A stretch of 64,000 bases of DNA from Rubripirellula tenax (lineage in GTDB: Bacteria > Planctomycetota > Planctomycetia > Pirellulales > Pirellulaceae): the NCBI RefSeq assembly GCF_007860125.1, contig NZ_SJPW01000001.1, positions 124,001 to 188,000 of the forward strand, read 5' to 3'. The notes under the pieces were generated by a model. That model searched no databases. It saw only the letters and a list, made by a program, of their open reading frames with translations, and was not told where the DNA came from. The position numbers and the translations under genes were made by a program. Position 1 is the first letter of the stretch. Every line of letters begins with the position of its first letter. Below are positions 9,501 to 17,998 of the stretch, piece after piece.

Positions 9501-10886
9501 GATTTGACCGTACTGGATCAACGCATCCGTTCGACCGTGGCATTTCATTCGGCCAAAGCTAGCCGATTGCAATCCAAAGGCGACAACGATGCGGCCGTGG
9601 AACAGTTCGCCGTGGCTCGTGACGTGATCGCCGCAGCGATGCGAGCGGGCCACGTTCAACCTTGGATGTACCAAGCCTACGCCATCGCACTGAAAGCAAC
9701 ATCGGCACCAATCGAAGACATCGAACGCGCCCTGTTGTCGGCCGTTGACTTTGCCGAAACCCCCGAAGACGTATTGCACGTTGCCGGGCGTTTGGAAGAA
9801 CTCGGTTCGTCGGCTGCTGCATTGCGATTGTGCAAAGATGTTTCGGTGATCGATCCTTATCGACGCGAAACGTATGTGATGGGACTGCGACTGGCACGCC
9901 AATCGGGCGACATCGAAGGAAAAATGTGGGCGTGTGAAGGCATTCTCGGTCAAGCATGGCCCGAGACCTTCGACGCCGTTGTCGAAGAAGCTCGTTTGGT
10001 TGCTCGCGCCACTCACGCCGAATTGCTAGAAGACGGCCAATCGGACTTGGCCGCGAAGTTCAACGACTCGTTGCAAGCGGCCGCGTCACACGACGTGATC
10101 GTGCGAGTGTCATGGACGGGAGATGCCGACATCGATTTGGCTGTTGAAGAACCATCGGGCACCGTTTGTTCGCTCGAAAATCGTTCAACGGCTGGCGGTG
10201 GAACACTCGTCGGCGATGCTTTCCCAGGCAGTGCAAGCGATGAAGCCGGCACCGTTTCCGAAACCTATCTGTGTCCCCAAGGCTTCTCGGGCCAATATCG
10301 ATTGCTGGTTCGCCGAGTTTGGGGCAATGTTTCAACAGGCAAAGTCTCGGTCGAATTGTTGACCGATGTCGGTCGCCCTTCGCAACGTTTTATTCGCCAA
10401 GAAGTTCCGTTGACCGAGAAAGACGCATTGGTCATTTTCGAAGTCAAAGAGGGCAAGCGAGCCGAAGAAGTCGGTGAAGCACAATTGGCGAACCTGCGCG
10501 ACGTTCAACGCAAGGTCCAAAATGAAGTGCTTGGGCAAGGCGTCGGCGGCGGTAACAGCGGCCAAGTGTTGACCGATTTGTTCAATGATATCCAAAACCT
10601 CACAGGTGGCGGTGGCATTGGAGGACAGAACCCGTTCAATCGACGCGGTGCGGTCGGCTTCCGACCCGAATTGACGGTCTTGCCCGAAGGTGCATCGGTT
10701 TCCGGTTTGGCCATCATTTCGGCCGATCGACGCTACGTTCGAATCTCGCCGGTCCCGTTCTTCTCGCAAGTCGGTGACGTCTCGACGTTCAACTTTGTGA
10801 CGGGCGAAGACGGCGGTGGCGGTGGTGCTGCCGGTGGCCTCGGTGGCGGTGGCGGTCTTGGTGGTGGTGGCGGTATCGGAAACTGA
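6546..10886 (+). CDS. Large exported VWA protein with secretin-N-like domain, glycine-rich linker and DUF2135-like C-terminus
   Basis: 1446 residues from ATG 6546. This start is chosen over an in-frame upstream ATG (6447) because GGAGAA lies 7 bases before it and it gives a Sec signal peptide (ending TPAMAAPP). Domains in order: a von Willebrand A domain with a MIDAS motif DTSAS (residues 78-82); TPR-like helices near 365-400; a Pro/Ala/Gly-rich linker (about 415-500); a long helical region; an STN/secretin-N-like module (about 762-838, FVDMPLNDAIAELSRAHDIP); a Gly-Met repeat (about 865-910); more TPR-like helices; and a DUF2135-like beta domain (about 1178-1300, VSWTGDADIDLAVEEPSG). The C-terminus is again Gly-rich. 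It is probably a periplasmic or surface scaffold; no partner is encoded beside it. It stands alone between the ECF operon and the flagellar operon and has its own terminator. Confidence 0.85.
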   Translation: MGLRHVAHTVFTLAMAAVVGTPAMAAPPASSDGAQVRIATYRDQNGDGYFAASVQPTADDALMTAVRKAPADIVILVDTSASQVGSYRSDSIAAVRLIAEKLRPEDNVRVFAADVRATDLSNGFTKAGLIDGAIAGMKKRLPLGNTNMVAVIDSVRASLVAQPQNHSRSIIYIGDASSVDAMGDADRFGALISALRADRIAVHSLAIGPATNVELMGVLANQTGGVVGVVADNDTASVAVLSPQIARSATMSPIWLTDAKMIKGTASIQADRLPPLRLDRDSIFVGHIQAGSDENGSLQFTGETSTSSIRITADAELEASHPDFAFLGGLVDQAKSDQGLRLATAGSPLLRETSRMLASKSDELVRAGNMALQQGNKRGAKVVAEMALQADPNNAAAATLEKAAGNRLVMQNDGGFDDIFGGGGDAAAPAAPAPPAAMDDPFGAAPGDADPFGGDAGFGAEPAAPVAPMAPAAPAPATMAPPPAAVAPQVIQPRAGRFDDFSTFGTPVGDDELMEAGGELLDRVRSERAANDGRLRSNVRAALREAEKRMRTDPTNVAGSLKSLLANVETTPDIDPQLRRELLSQVRSAIQIASRREAEYSESQRNLEQIVSAANSSERMLADTFRREATLKTLSDQMNALIDEGRYDEADGAITLEFAEIAGDTITRDSVAGRHFTDEPLSLQVYDRDRRYREMRERNFVDAFSLVLKSNIPFVDEPPIVYPDADVWQRMSRRRLERYGAIELVGDNETERRIQAALSDETTQAFVDMPLNDAIAELSRAHDIPIVVENRALEEIGLSAEEPVNLSLKNVSLRSFLRLMLRDLELTYVIKDEVMQITTIESAEQNLINKVYPVGDLVVPIIQLGGGGGMGGGGGGMGGGGGGMGGGGGGMGGGGMGGGGMGGGGGGGMFAVPDDVSLGSKSSTSKPTTDAKTESKAGSKSDAAAKPIAKNDSSIGAIQLKVADGQSRDEAWDQYFASQTIQGAKDLTVLDQRIRSTVAFHSAKASRLQSKGDNDAAVEQFAVARDVIAAAMRAGHVQPWMYQAYAIALKATSAPIEDIERALLSAVDFAETPEDVLHVAGRLEELGSSAAALRLCKDVSVIDPYRRETYVMGLRLARQSGDIEGKMWACEGILGQAWPETFDAVVEEARLVARATHAELLEDGQSDLAAKFNDSLQAAASHDVIVRVSWTGDADIDLAVEEPSGTVCSLENRSTAGGGTLVGDAFPGSASDEAGTVSETYLCPQGFSGQYRLLVRRVWGNVSTGKVSVELLTDVGRPSQRFIRQEVPLTEKDALVIFEVKEGKRAEEVGEAQLANLRDVQRKVQNEVLGQGVGGGNSGQVLTDLFNDIQNLTGGGGIGGQNPFNRRGAVGFRPELTVLPEGASVSGLAIISADRRYVRISPVPFFSQVGDVSTFNFVTGEDGGGGGAAGGLGGGGGLGGGGGIGN
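9138..9276 (+). repeat. In-frame GGC-rich tandem repeat encoding a Gly/Met tract
   Basis: Imperfect repeats of a unit reading GGCGGCGGTGGTGGCATG-like sequence code for runs of four to five Gly separated by Met, inside the large VWA protein. The tract joins the secretin-N-like module to the following disordered Ser/Lys-rich segment. Such tracts are prone to length variation by slippage; in-frame unit changes would alter linker length without breaking the gene. Confidence 0.85.
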
Positions 10887-10932
10887 TCGCTCCGATTCAA
10901 CCACTTGCACCTTTGATTTGATGAGTTTCACG

Positions 10933-10962
10933 AGCCGGCTTGGTTTCCAAGCCGGCTTTTTT
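10933..10962 (+). terminator. Intrinsic terminator after the VWA gene
   Basis: AGCCGGCTTGG (10933-10943) and CCAAGCCGGCT (10947-10957) form a perfect 11-bp stem with a TTT loop, followed directly by a run of Ts. It separates the VWA gene from the flagellar operon. Confidence 0.93.
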
Positions 10963-11087
10963 CGTTGTTTCCTTCAAGTGGACAAAGCGACCCGATCACG
11001 AATGGCCTTGTGCAGTGAATACGAAAATTGTTAGCCAAAAGGTTCAAGTTTCGATTTTGACCACGTGCACCCTTCGAGGCAGTCCCC

Positions 11088-11840
11088 ATGCCCTATGGCG
11101 TTTATCTATCAGCCGCCGGCGCGCACGCTCAAAGCCACCGCATGCAGGTGCTTAGCAACAACCTGGCTAACGTCGCAACCACTGGCTTCAAACCAGAAGA
11201 GACTGTTCTGCAGGCACGGTTCTCCGAAATGATCGAAGGCGGGCAAGTCGCCCCCGGTTTGGGCGGCGCCGACGACATCGGTGGTGGCGTCACGATTCAA
11301 CCATCCGCCACCCAGTTCGCGGTCGGCCCGATGAAAAAGACGGGACGGGATCTGGACTTTGCGATCAACGACGAAGAGTCGTTCTTTGTCCTCAAGCGTG
11401 GCGATGAACAGTTGCTGACGCGTGCGGGAGACTTTCTGTTCGATTCACGGGGACAAATGATCAACACGTCGGGCGAGCAAGTGCTCGCGACCGACGGATC
11501 GCCAATCCAAATTCAACCGGGTGTGCCCGTCGAAGTCGCCGCCGGTGGACGCATTCGACAAGCAGGCACGACGTGGGAATTGATGGTCGCCAAACCCAAG
11601 AGCATGGGCGACGTGTCACACCTGGGCGGCAACCAGTTCAAACCGCTGGCACCGTTTGACCTTGTCGGCGGCGGCGATCGGCAAGTAGTAGCAGGGATGC
11701 TGGAACAATCTGCGGTCAGCCCCACCGGCGCGATGATGGAGCTGATCGAGACTTCGCGAGTGTACGAAGCCAACGTGAAGATGATCCAAAACCAGGACTC
11801 AGTCATGGGTTCGTTGATTTCAAGAGTCTTGCAAGCGTAG
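11088..11840 (+). CDS. flgF: Flagellar basal-body rod protein (FlgF/FlgG family, proximal)
   Basis: A 250-residue rod/hook family protein. The N-terminal helix motif MQVLSNNLANVATTGFKPEE is the classic SNNLANxxTxGFK signature. The C-terminus (MMELIETSRVYEANVKMIQN) forms the matching helix that coils with it in the assembled rod. It precedes flgG, as flgF does in most flagellar operons, which is the reason for choosing FlgF over a second FlgG. It is exported by the flagellar type III apparatus without a cleaved signal. It is the first gene of a seven-gene flagellar run that starts after the terminator at 10962. Confidence 0.85.
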   Translation: MPYGVYLSAAGAHAQSHRMQVLSNNLANVATTGFKPEETVLQARFSEMIEGGQVAPGLGGADDIGGGVTIQPSATQFAVGPMKKTGRDLDFAINDEESFFVLKRGDEQLLTRAGDFLFDSRGQMINTSGEQVLATDGSPIQIQPGVPVEVAAGGRIRQAGTTWELMVAKPKSMGDVSHLGGNQFKPLAPFDLVGGGDRQVVAGMLEQSAVSPTGAMMELIETSRVYEANVKMIQNQDSVMGSLISRVLQA

Positions 11841-11879
11841 CGACAAAGTCTGAAACCTGAAAACGGAAAGTAAATTGCC

Positions 11880-12686
11880 ATGAGTGTTCAAACTCTATAC
11901 ACAGCCGCCACCGGCATGGAGGCGATGGAAACCAAGTTGGACGTGATCGCCAACAACTTGGCCAACATCAACACAACCGGTTTCAAAAAAGACCGCGCCA
12001 ACTTTGAAGACCTACTATACCGAACAGAAGTCTACCCCGGTGTTCAAGACGCCAGCCAAACGCCAACGGCGGTCGGCACGCAAGTCGGGCTGGGTGTGCG
12101 GGTTACTAGCACGCAGACCGACCACAGCCAAGGCACACTGCAGCAAACCGGCCGCGAACTCGATATCGCGATCCAAGGCAAGGGATTCCTTCGCGTGCTC
12201 GATCCGTCTAGCCAGCAAACGATGTACACCCGCGCGGGAAACTTGGACATCAACGCGAACGGCCAACTCGTCATCGGTTCGGCTCAAATCGGGCGACTGG
12301 TTGATCCGCCGATCACGATCCCGCAAGACGCGACTGCGATACAAATCAATGCCAACGGCGAAGTCATGACGCGCGTGCCCGGACAAGTCGAACTGGCGAA
12401 CCAAGGTCAGCTACAACTCGCACAATTCATCAACCCGGACGGTTTGTTGAAGGTCGGCGAAAACATGTACTTGCAAACCGACGCATCGGGGCAGGAACAA
12501 CTGGCAAACCCCGGCGACCAGGGACTGGGAACGCTTCGCCAAGGCAACTTGGAAGCTTCCAACGTCCAACCCGTTCAAGAACTGATCGACTTGATCACCA
12601 CCCAACGGGCGTTTGAGCTGAACAGCCAAGCCGTTCAAGCCGGCGACCAATTGATGCAGACCATCACCAACCTGAAACGCTACTAA
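11880..12686 (+). CDS. flgG: Flagellar distal rod protein FlgG
   Basis: 268 residues, close to the usual FlgG length (about 260). The N-terminus has LDVIANNLANINTTGFKKDR and the C-terminus has LIDLITTQRAFELNSQAVQA, both strongly diagnostic of FlgG. The central part (ELDIAIQGKGFLRVLDPSSQ) matches the FlgG D1 domain. It forms the distal rod that crosses the periplasm inside the P and L rings, whose genes follow in the same operon. Confidence 0.95.
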   Translation: MSVQTLYTAATGMEAMETKLDVIANNLANINTTGFKKDRANFEDLLYRTEVYPGVQDASQTPTAVGTQVGLGVRVTSTQTDHSQGTLQQTGRELDIAIQGKGFLRVLDPSSQQTMYTRAGNLDINANGQLVIGSAQIGRLVDPPITIPQDATAIQINANGEVMTRVPGQVELANQGQLQLAQFINPDGLLKVGENMYLQTDASGQEQLANPGDQGLGTLRQGNLEASNVQPVQELIDLITTQRAFELNSQAVQAGDQLMQTITNLKRY

Positions 12687-12706
12687 CCTTTCATCGATCG
12701 TCTTTC

Positions 12707-13816
12707 ATGCTTTGCCGACTGCGTTTCCTGATGCTCGCTACCTCGATAATTTTCGTGTCGTTCGCCGATGCGCAGGAACGCTCGGGGACATTCGACGCTA
12801 CCATCGATTCCAAAACCCATTGGGCATTTCGCACCGTCTCACCCGTTACGGTGACTTCACCGATCGTGCGACTGGGCGATATTGTCGAACCCCTGGATCC
12901 TCATCAAGCGGGCTGGCAACGGCTTCGCCGGGCCGCAATCGGCTTGGTCCCCGTCAGCGGTGAAACGATGACCATTCGCCGCGAGCGATTGGGCAAAGCG
13001 ATCTTGGCGGCCGAAGCAACGCCGCGATCGATCGACTGGCACGGCCCCTCTGAAATTCAAGTCGTTTATAGAAAAGCAACTGCAAGTCAGTCTGCCACTC
13101 AAAACGATGCAATCCGAACGGTGAACTACGAATCGGAATCGGTACCCGCCGGCCCGGCGTTGTCCACGATCGACGCCAAGCGAGTCATCCACTGGATCGA
13201 GATCGCGATGAAGCAATTTCATCCCGACGTCATCGAACGTTACGAAGTGACGATTCCCGCCGATCAGTCTGCCTTTGCACAGTTGCGATATCTGAGCGGA
13301 GTCGCTGATCTTGAACCGCGGTCCCCGATCGAATCGGGCCCGTGTCGTTTCGCGGTCACGGCGCGCTCTGTATCTGGCCCGATCGAAGTCGAAGTCGAAG
13401 TACTGTTGACGCAACACCCACAAATCCCGGTCCCGACGCGCAGCCTTGGCCGCGGTCACCGCATCGAAGCGGCCGATATCGAACTGCGTCCCTTCGCGTC
13501 GGACAAGATTGACCCCAACGCGATTTCCGAAATGGAAACGTTGATCGGTCAAGAAGTGCGCAGCAATTTGCGAGTCGGCCAAGCAATCATGCACGGTGAT
13601 TTTGGATCACCCATCCTGATTCATCGTGGCGATTTGATCGAAGTACGTGTCGTCGGCGGTGGTGTCAGTGTCACGACCAACGGCAAGGCACTCGGTGATG
13701 GCTCTGAAGCCGAGTTGATTGAAATCGAAACACTCAATCCACGCAAACGATTGATCGCAAGAGTTGCCCGTCACGGCGTGGTTGAAATCACGACGCGAGC
13801 CCCGGTTCTACGCTAA
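12707..13816 (+). CDS. flgA: Flagellar P-ring assembly chaperone FlgA
   Basis: 369 residues with a Sec signal peptide (MLCRLRFLMLATSIIFVSFA, cleaved near residues 22-25). The C-terminal third has the SAF-type FlgA domain, with VPTRSLGRGHRIEAADIELR, IGQEVRSNLRVGQAIMHGDF and the terminal RVARHGVVEI. It is longer than enterobacterial FlgA (about 220) because of an extended N-terminal domain. It acts in the periplasm to help FlgI polymerise into the P ring. The gene sits 20 bases after flgG and just before flgH. Confidence 0.92.
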   Translation: MLCRLRFLMLATSIIFVSFADAQERSGTFDATIDSKTHWAFRTVSPVTVTSPIVRLGDIVEPLDPHQAGWQRLRRAAIGLVPVSGETMTIRRERLGKAILAAEATPRSIDWHGPSEIQVVYRKATASQSATQNDAIRTVNYESESVPAGPALSTIDAKRVIHWIEIAMKQFHPDVIERYEVTIPADQSAFAQLRYLSGVADLEPRSPIESGPCRFAVTARSVSGPIEVEVEVLLTQHPQIPVPTRSLGRGHRIEAADIELRPFASDKIDPNAISEMETLIGQEVRSNLRVGQAIMHGDFGSPILIHRGDLIEVRVVGGGVSVTTNGKALGDGSEAELIEIETLNPRKRLIARVARHGVVEITTRAPVLR

Positions 13817-13820
13817 TTCC

Positions 13821-14708
13821 ATGGACCCCGTAAGAATCTCTTCGATGAACGAACGAATCTTCCGAAAACGCATTGTGTTGGCATGGATAGCCGTGGCGGC
13901 ATTTGCTTCGCTCGCGATGTCCCAACCCGCTGCGGCGCAAAACAGTTCGCTGATGCACGCACCGATGCCGCCCGCTGCCATGTTGCCTCGCCCAGCCGGC
14001 GGTCCGCCATCGATTACCGCGATGGGAGAACTGAATGCGAACCCGTTGGCGCCCGCACCAACGAATCCCGGCGATGCTTCGACACGAGAAACCGCCCCTC
14101 GACAATACTCGGCTGGCGAACGGATGCCCGGATCGTACAGCGAGCGTCCGCTGGTGATGATCGACCGTGCCAGTTGGACCTTTCAACCCGCGCCACCTGT
14201 TCGAGTTTTCCAAAAGAACGACGTGGTCACCATTCGTGTCGACGAATTGACACGCGTGATGGCCGATGGCGCCGCCAATCAACGCAAGCAAACGCTTTAC
14301 GAGGCAATCCTTACCGATTGGATCAAGCTTTCAAACTTTCGACTTCGCCCCGACCCACAGGGCAACGGCGACCCGACCATTGCCACCGAATCAAACACCA
14401 ACTACCGCGCCCAATCGTCGATCCAATCCCGCGAATCGATGACGTTCAACATCGCCGCGACGGTGGTCGACATTCGACCAAACGGCTTGCTGGTTCTTGA
14501 AGCCCGCAAAGCGATTCGAAACAATGATAACCTTTGGGAAACGTCGCTGACCGGCGTTTGCCGCGCGCAGGATATTGCACCGGACAATGTGGTGCTTAGC
14601 AAAGATCTGATCGACTTGGAAATTCGCAAAGAAGACCAAGGTCATCTGCGAGACGGTTACAAGCGAGGCTGGTTGGCCCGTTGGATCGACCGCGTCAAAC
14701 CGTTTTAA
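13821..14708 (+). CDS. flgH: Flagellar L-ring protein FlgH
   Basis: About 295 residues from ATG 13821; ATG 13845 is an equally plausible start, and neither has a clear ribosome site. The N-terminal hydrophobic stretch (IVLAWIAVAAFASLAMS) is followed by an AAAQN-type signal peptidase I site. The conserved core FQKNDVVTIRVDELTRVMAD and the SIQSRESMTFNIAATVVDIRPNG region with GLLVLEARK match FlgH. Unlike textbook FlgH lipoproteins, no lipobox Cys is visible. Its product would form the outer-membrane L ring, implying a true outer membrane with a bushing. Confidence 0.88.
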   Translation: MDPVRISSMNERIFRKRIVLAWIAVAAFASLAMSQPAAAQNSSLMHAPMPPAAMLPRPAGGPPSITAMGELNANPLAPAPTNPGDASTRETAPRQYSAGERMPGSYSERPLVMIDRASWTFQPAPPVRVFQKNDVVTIRVDELTRVMADGAANQRKQTLYEAILTDWIKLSNFRLRPDPQGNGDPTIATESNTNYRAQSSIQSRESMTFNIAATVVDIRPNGLLVLEARKAIRNNDNLWETSLTGVCRAQDIAPDNVVLSKDLIDLEIRKEDQGHLRDGYKRGWLARWIDRVKPF

Positions 14709-14719
14709 GGAATCGATAC

Positions 14720-15817
14720 ATGATCAACTCTTCGATCGTCCGTTGCGCGTTGTTCGCGATCGGCTTGGCAATGGCAAGCCGAATGTGTGAAGGCGCGGGA
14801 CTAAAACTGGGCGATATATGCCGCGTCAAAGGCCAAGAAACCAACACCCTTCAAGGCTTGGGTTTGGTCGTCGGTTTGCGTGGCACCGGTGATTCCGATG
14901 CCGCGCCAACGGCGCGAGCTCTTGCCCGGATGATGCAACTGATGGGCGGGCCAATGGGCATCGATCGCACCGGCAACTTGGACCTGGAAGATGTTTCCGA
15001 AGCACGCAACGTCGCCATGGTGTTTGTTACCGCGAAACTTAGCAATGTCGGTGCCCAACCGGGTGACCTTGTCGACGTGACCGTCAATGCGATCAATGCA
15101 AAGAGCTTGGCGGGCGGGACGCTGATGCTGACGCCCATGTTAGGTCCGCGAGCGGACAACCCAACGGTCTACGCGATGGCCCAAGGACGACTGAGCGTTT
15201 CGCTTGACGGGCCGGCAACAGCGGCGATCGTCCAGGGTGGCGCGAAGATGGAGGCCGCTGTTACCGCCAGCTTTCAACAGGACGGCAAGATCACGCTGGT
15301 CCTTGAAAAAGACTTTGCCAGCTTTGACACCGCCCAAAGGATCGAAGACGAAATCAACAGCCTGTCATCGCTGACACTTGGCGATCCGGCGGATGCCTCG
15401 GGACGGTCCACGCAAACACGCGCTCGCGCGATCGATCAACTGCACATCGAAGTTTCGATCCCAGATTTGTATCGCGAGAACCCCATCAAATTCATTTCGT
15501 TTCTGCTCAGCACGACCATTCAAATCGCGGGTCATTCGTCTCGCGTCGTGATCAACGAACGCGATGGCGTGGTGGTGATAGGAAAGGACGTAGAGATCGC
15601 CCCCGTCTTGGTAACCCACCGCAGTCTGCGGATCGAAGCGGGCGGCAGTGGCGGGTTTGTCCAAGTCGGTGACGCCAACGATGTTCCGGCCAACGCGAAG
15701 CTAAAGAGTTTGGCCGACGCGCTCAACGCGCTCGACGTACCCGCCGAGGACCTGATCGCAATCATCAAGACACTGAAACGAAAAGGTGACTTGTACGGCG
15801 AAGTGGTTTTCCAGTAG
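14720..15817 (+). CDS. flgI: Flagellar P-ring protein FlgI
   Basis: 365 residues, the standard FlgI length. ATG 14720 is chosen because TAAGGAA lies 7-13 bases upstream and it gives a signal peptide (cleaved near residues 24-26). LKLGDICRVKGQETNTLQGL and GLVVGLRGTGDSD near the N-terminus are the signature of FlgI, and the C-terminal LKSLADALNALDVPAEDLI is also typical. It polymerises round the rod in the periplasm with the help of FlgA, encoded two genes upstream. Confidence 0.95.
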   Translation: MINSSIVRCALFAIGLAMASRMCEGAGLKLGDICRVKGQETNTLQGLGLVVGLRGTGDSDAAPTARALARMMQLMGGPMGIDRTGNLDLEDVSEARNVAMVFVTAKLSNVGAQPGDLVDVTVNAINAKSLAGGTLMLTPMLGPRADNPTVYAMAQGRLSVSLDGPATAAIVQGGAKMEAAVTASFQQDGKITLVLEKDFASFDTAQRIEDEINSLSSLTLGDPADASGRSTQTRARAIDQLHIEVSIPDLYRENPIKFISFLLSTTIQIAGHSSRVVINERDGVVVIGKDVEIAPVLVTHRSLRIEAGGSGGFVQVGDANDVPANAKLKSLADALNALDVPAEDLIAIIKTLKRKGDLYGEVVFQ

Positions 15818-15863
15818 CAGACAACACTCGCCGCCCTTCAAAATCGGATTTAGGAAAAGCACC

Positions 15864-16199
15864 ATGGACCTTCGCTCGGTCGGACCATCATCGATGCCAT
15901 CGCTTTCGTCGGCACCATTATCGTCGATGCAACCCGCTGCATCGGCACCCGATTTGTCGGGCGAACCGTCCGAGTTGCGGGAAGCGTTTACCGACTTCGT
16001 CGGCCAGACTTTGTTCGGCAGCATGCTGACGTCGATGCGAAAGACGGTCGGCAAACCGGCCTACATGCACGGCGGGCGAACCGAAGAAGTGTTCCAGGAA
16101 CAAATGGACCAACACATCGTGGAAGACTTGACCAAGTCGTCGGCGCACTCGATCGCCGATCCGATGTTTGATCTCTTTAACATGCAACGGAGATCATGA
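15864..16199 (+). CDS. Rod-binding protein, FlgJ N-terminal type
   Basis: 111 residues from ATG 15864 (GGAAAAG lies about 6 bases upstream). After a Ser/Pro/Ala-rich leader, the segment LREAFTDFVGQTLFGSMLTS and the HGGRTEEVFQEQMDQHI part match the FlgJ rod-binding domain. The muramidase domain of enterobacterial FlgJ is absent, as in many bacteria that use a separate hydrolase. It probably caps or scaffolds rod assembly. The stop overlaps the start of the next gene. Confidence 0.82.
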   Translation: MDLRSVGPSSMPSLSSAPLSSMQPAASAPDLSGEPSELREAFTDFVGQTLFGSMLTSMRKTVGKPAYMHGGRTEEVFQEQMDQHIVEDLTKSSAHSIADPMFDLFNMQRRS

Positions 16200-16684
16200 T
16201 GGATTGGACCAACCGAGTCGAAACGTACCTGAACGAACTGGAACAAACGGCCGAAATCATTGACTTGATTCTGGACGAAACCCGAGTTCGCACGATCGGC
16301 GTCCAGACGGATGACGTTTCCGAATCGACGCGACAGCTAAAAGACGCCTTGGCGGATCTGGAAACCAAGATCGCCGAGCGAGAGGACCTGCTACGCGACG
16401 CCGACGCTCCACCAAGCGGCCTGACATTGACCGAGAAGCTCGCTGGAAGCCTGAGAATCGAAGACGCTCGCTTGGCAAGTCGCTGCCGGGACTTGGCGGG
16501 AACCATCCAAAAAACGCATACACGGGCCGTCTCGCTGTTCGTTTGCCAGTACCATCTGGCCGATTTAACGACGAATTTGGTGGGAATTCTGTCCGGCGCG
16601 TCGCGATTGCAAACCTATCGGGCGATCAACGACACCGAACGTCCTTCCAAAGCGGGCGGTGGTTTGTTCGACGAAGCAGCGTAG
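16196..16684 (+). CDS. FlgN-like flagellar export chaperone (putative)
   Basis: 162 residues, nearly all helical, overlapping the previous gene by 4 bases. Translation may start at ATG 16196 or the adjoining ATG 16199. The length, the coiled-coil pattern (LKDALADLETKIAERE) and the C-terminal LTTNLVGILSGASRLQTY resemble FlgN-type chaperones for hook-filament junction proteins. Position at the end of a flgF-flgJ run fits. The family match is weak, so the call rests largely on context. Confidence 0.55.
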   Translation: MMDWTNRVETYLNELEQTAEIIDLILDETRVRTIGVQTDDVSESTRQLKDALADLETKIAEREDLLRDADAPPSGLTLTEKLAGSLRIEDARLASRCRDLAGTIQKTHTRAVSLFVCQYHLADLTTNLVGILSGASRLQTYRAINDTERPSKAGGGLFDEAA

Positions 16685-16798
16685 GCGACGGGAATAATCG
16701 CAAAAAAAAACTGTCCACGTCGAGGGGGCAAATTAGAATAGGGTTCAATGTTGCCGTGCTGGCGGCCTTTCGTTTCCCCGTCACCTCTCGAGTAGTCA

Positions 16799-17956
16799 TT
16801 GTCAAACGTGAGTGTCGCGACTCCCCATCGACTGCCCGCTTCGTGTTTGGCCGATTGCGCCGAGACGGCTGCACAGATCGACCGTGTCGAGGTCATTCCG
16901 TGGAGCGGATTGGAGCCCGTCGCGAGGTCCCGGTGGGAAAAATTGCGTGCGACGCAGCCTGAGTTCAAGACGCCATTTTTCTCGTTGGCATTTTTTGACG
17001 CCGTCCAGGCCTCCCGCGGCGATGTATTGGTTGCCGTCATGCGACAAAACAATACGATCGTCGGCTTCCTACCCTTTCATCGGATCGGCAGAGTCGCATG
17101 GCCTGCCGGACGATACTTCAACGACGCCCACAACGTCTTGATGCACCCGGGCACCAGATTGGATTGGTCGTGGCTGTTGAAGCAGTGCGATGTCAAAGCC
17201 TACGACTTTCACGCGTTGGTCGGTTCAATAAGTCACGTGCCGACGGATTCGTTTCAAGGTTACACACAGTCGTTTAACGCACAAATCGGATCAAACTCGT
17301 CTGCATTTCTTGTAGATCTTGAGCGTGAGCATTCGACCATCCGTCGCCAAGAGCAAAAGACTCGCAAGATGGCACGCGAGCTGGGTCCGCTTAGCGTCGA
17401 AATTGACTGCCGCGATTCAGACCTGTTGTCGCAAACGATCGATTGGAAGCGTGCCCAGTATCGGCGCACCAACATCCTCGATCTGTTCATGCCCGATTGG
17501 ACTCGTGAGATGATGCGTCAACTGCACCGTGGTTTCGGTGCAGATGAACCGACCCGCGGGTTGTTATCGGTACTGCGTGCCGGCGATACCGTTGTGGCGG
17601 CCCACTACGGCATGATCGAAAACGATCTGTTGCACTACTGGTTCCCAACGTACGCCGTCGAGTACTCTCGCTACTCGCCAGGCACAGCCTTGTTCAAAGA
17701 AATCGTTCGCAAGGCCGATCGACACGGTATCCGATGCATCGACATGGGTTACGGCGAACAACCTTACAAGCGAAAACAGACGGATACGATCACAACCGTC
17801 GCCCACGGTTGCGTGACGGGATCGACCGTTTATCGCAACTTACGGGCAATCCGATTGACCGCGACATCGGTGGTGAAGCAGTTTCCAATGAAGGGACCGC
17901 TCAAGCGAATGCTTCGCATGGTCAAACCGGATGCCGGCATCTCCAAGCTTGGATGA
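16799..17956 (+). CDS. GNAT-superfamily acyltransferase (CelD/BioF2-like, Acetyltransf_6)
   Basis: 385 residues from TTG 16799, or GTG 16808. Segments such as FFSLAFFDAVQASRGDVLVA and GFLPFHRIGRVAWPAGRYFN, and the later DTVVAAHYGMIENDLLHYWF with FKEIVRKADRHGIRCIDMGY, are typical of the double-GNAT family often found in exopolysaccharide loci (BcsL/CelD-like). It probably transfers an acyl group to a sugar or peptide precursor in the cytosol. No polysaccharide cluster is beside it: flagellar genes lie upstream and argJ is convergent. The substrate is unknown. Confidence 0.8.
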   Translation: MSNVSVATPHRLPASCLADCAETAAQIDRVEVIPWSGLEPVARSRWEKLRATQPEFKTPFFSLAFFDAVQASRGDVLVAVMRQNNTIVGFLPFHRIGRVAWPAGRYFNDAHNVLMHPGTRLDWSWLLKQCDVKAYDFHALVGSISHVPTDSFQGYTQSFNAQIGSNSSAFLVDLEREHSTIRRQEQKTRKMARELGPLSVEIDCRDSDLLSQTIDWKRAQYRRTNILDLFMPDWTREMMRQLHRGFGADEPTRGLLSVLRAGDTVVAAHYGMIENDLLHYWFPTYAVEYSRYSPGTALFKEIVRKADRHGIRCIDMGYGEQPYKRKQTDTITTVAHGCVTGSTVYRNLRAIRLTATSVVKQFPMKGPLKRMLRMVKPDAGISKLG

Positions 17957-17998
17957 TGCCCGCTTCGATGGCGATGTTTTTCGATCGCGGCCGAAGGA

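Noticed and set aside
10970-11060. Possible sigma-54 or sigma-28 promoter before flgF
   Set aside because: GG and GC elements are not at the required 10-base spacing, and no sigma-28 consensus was found, so no promoter is claimed.
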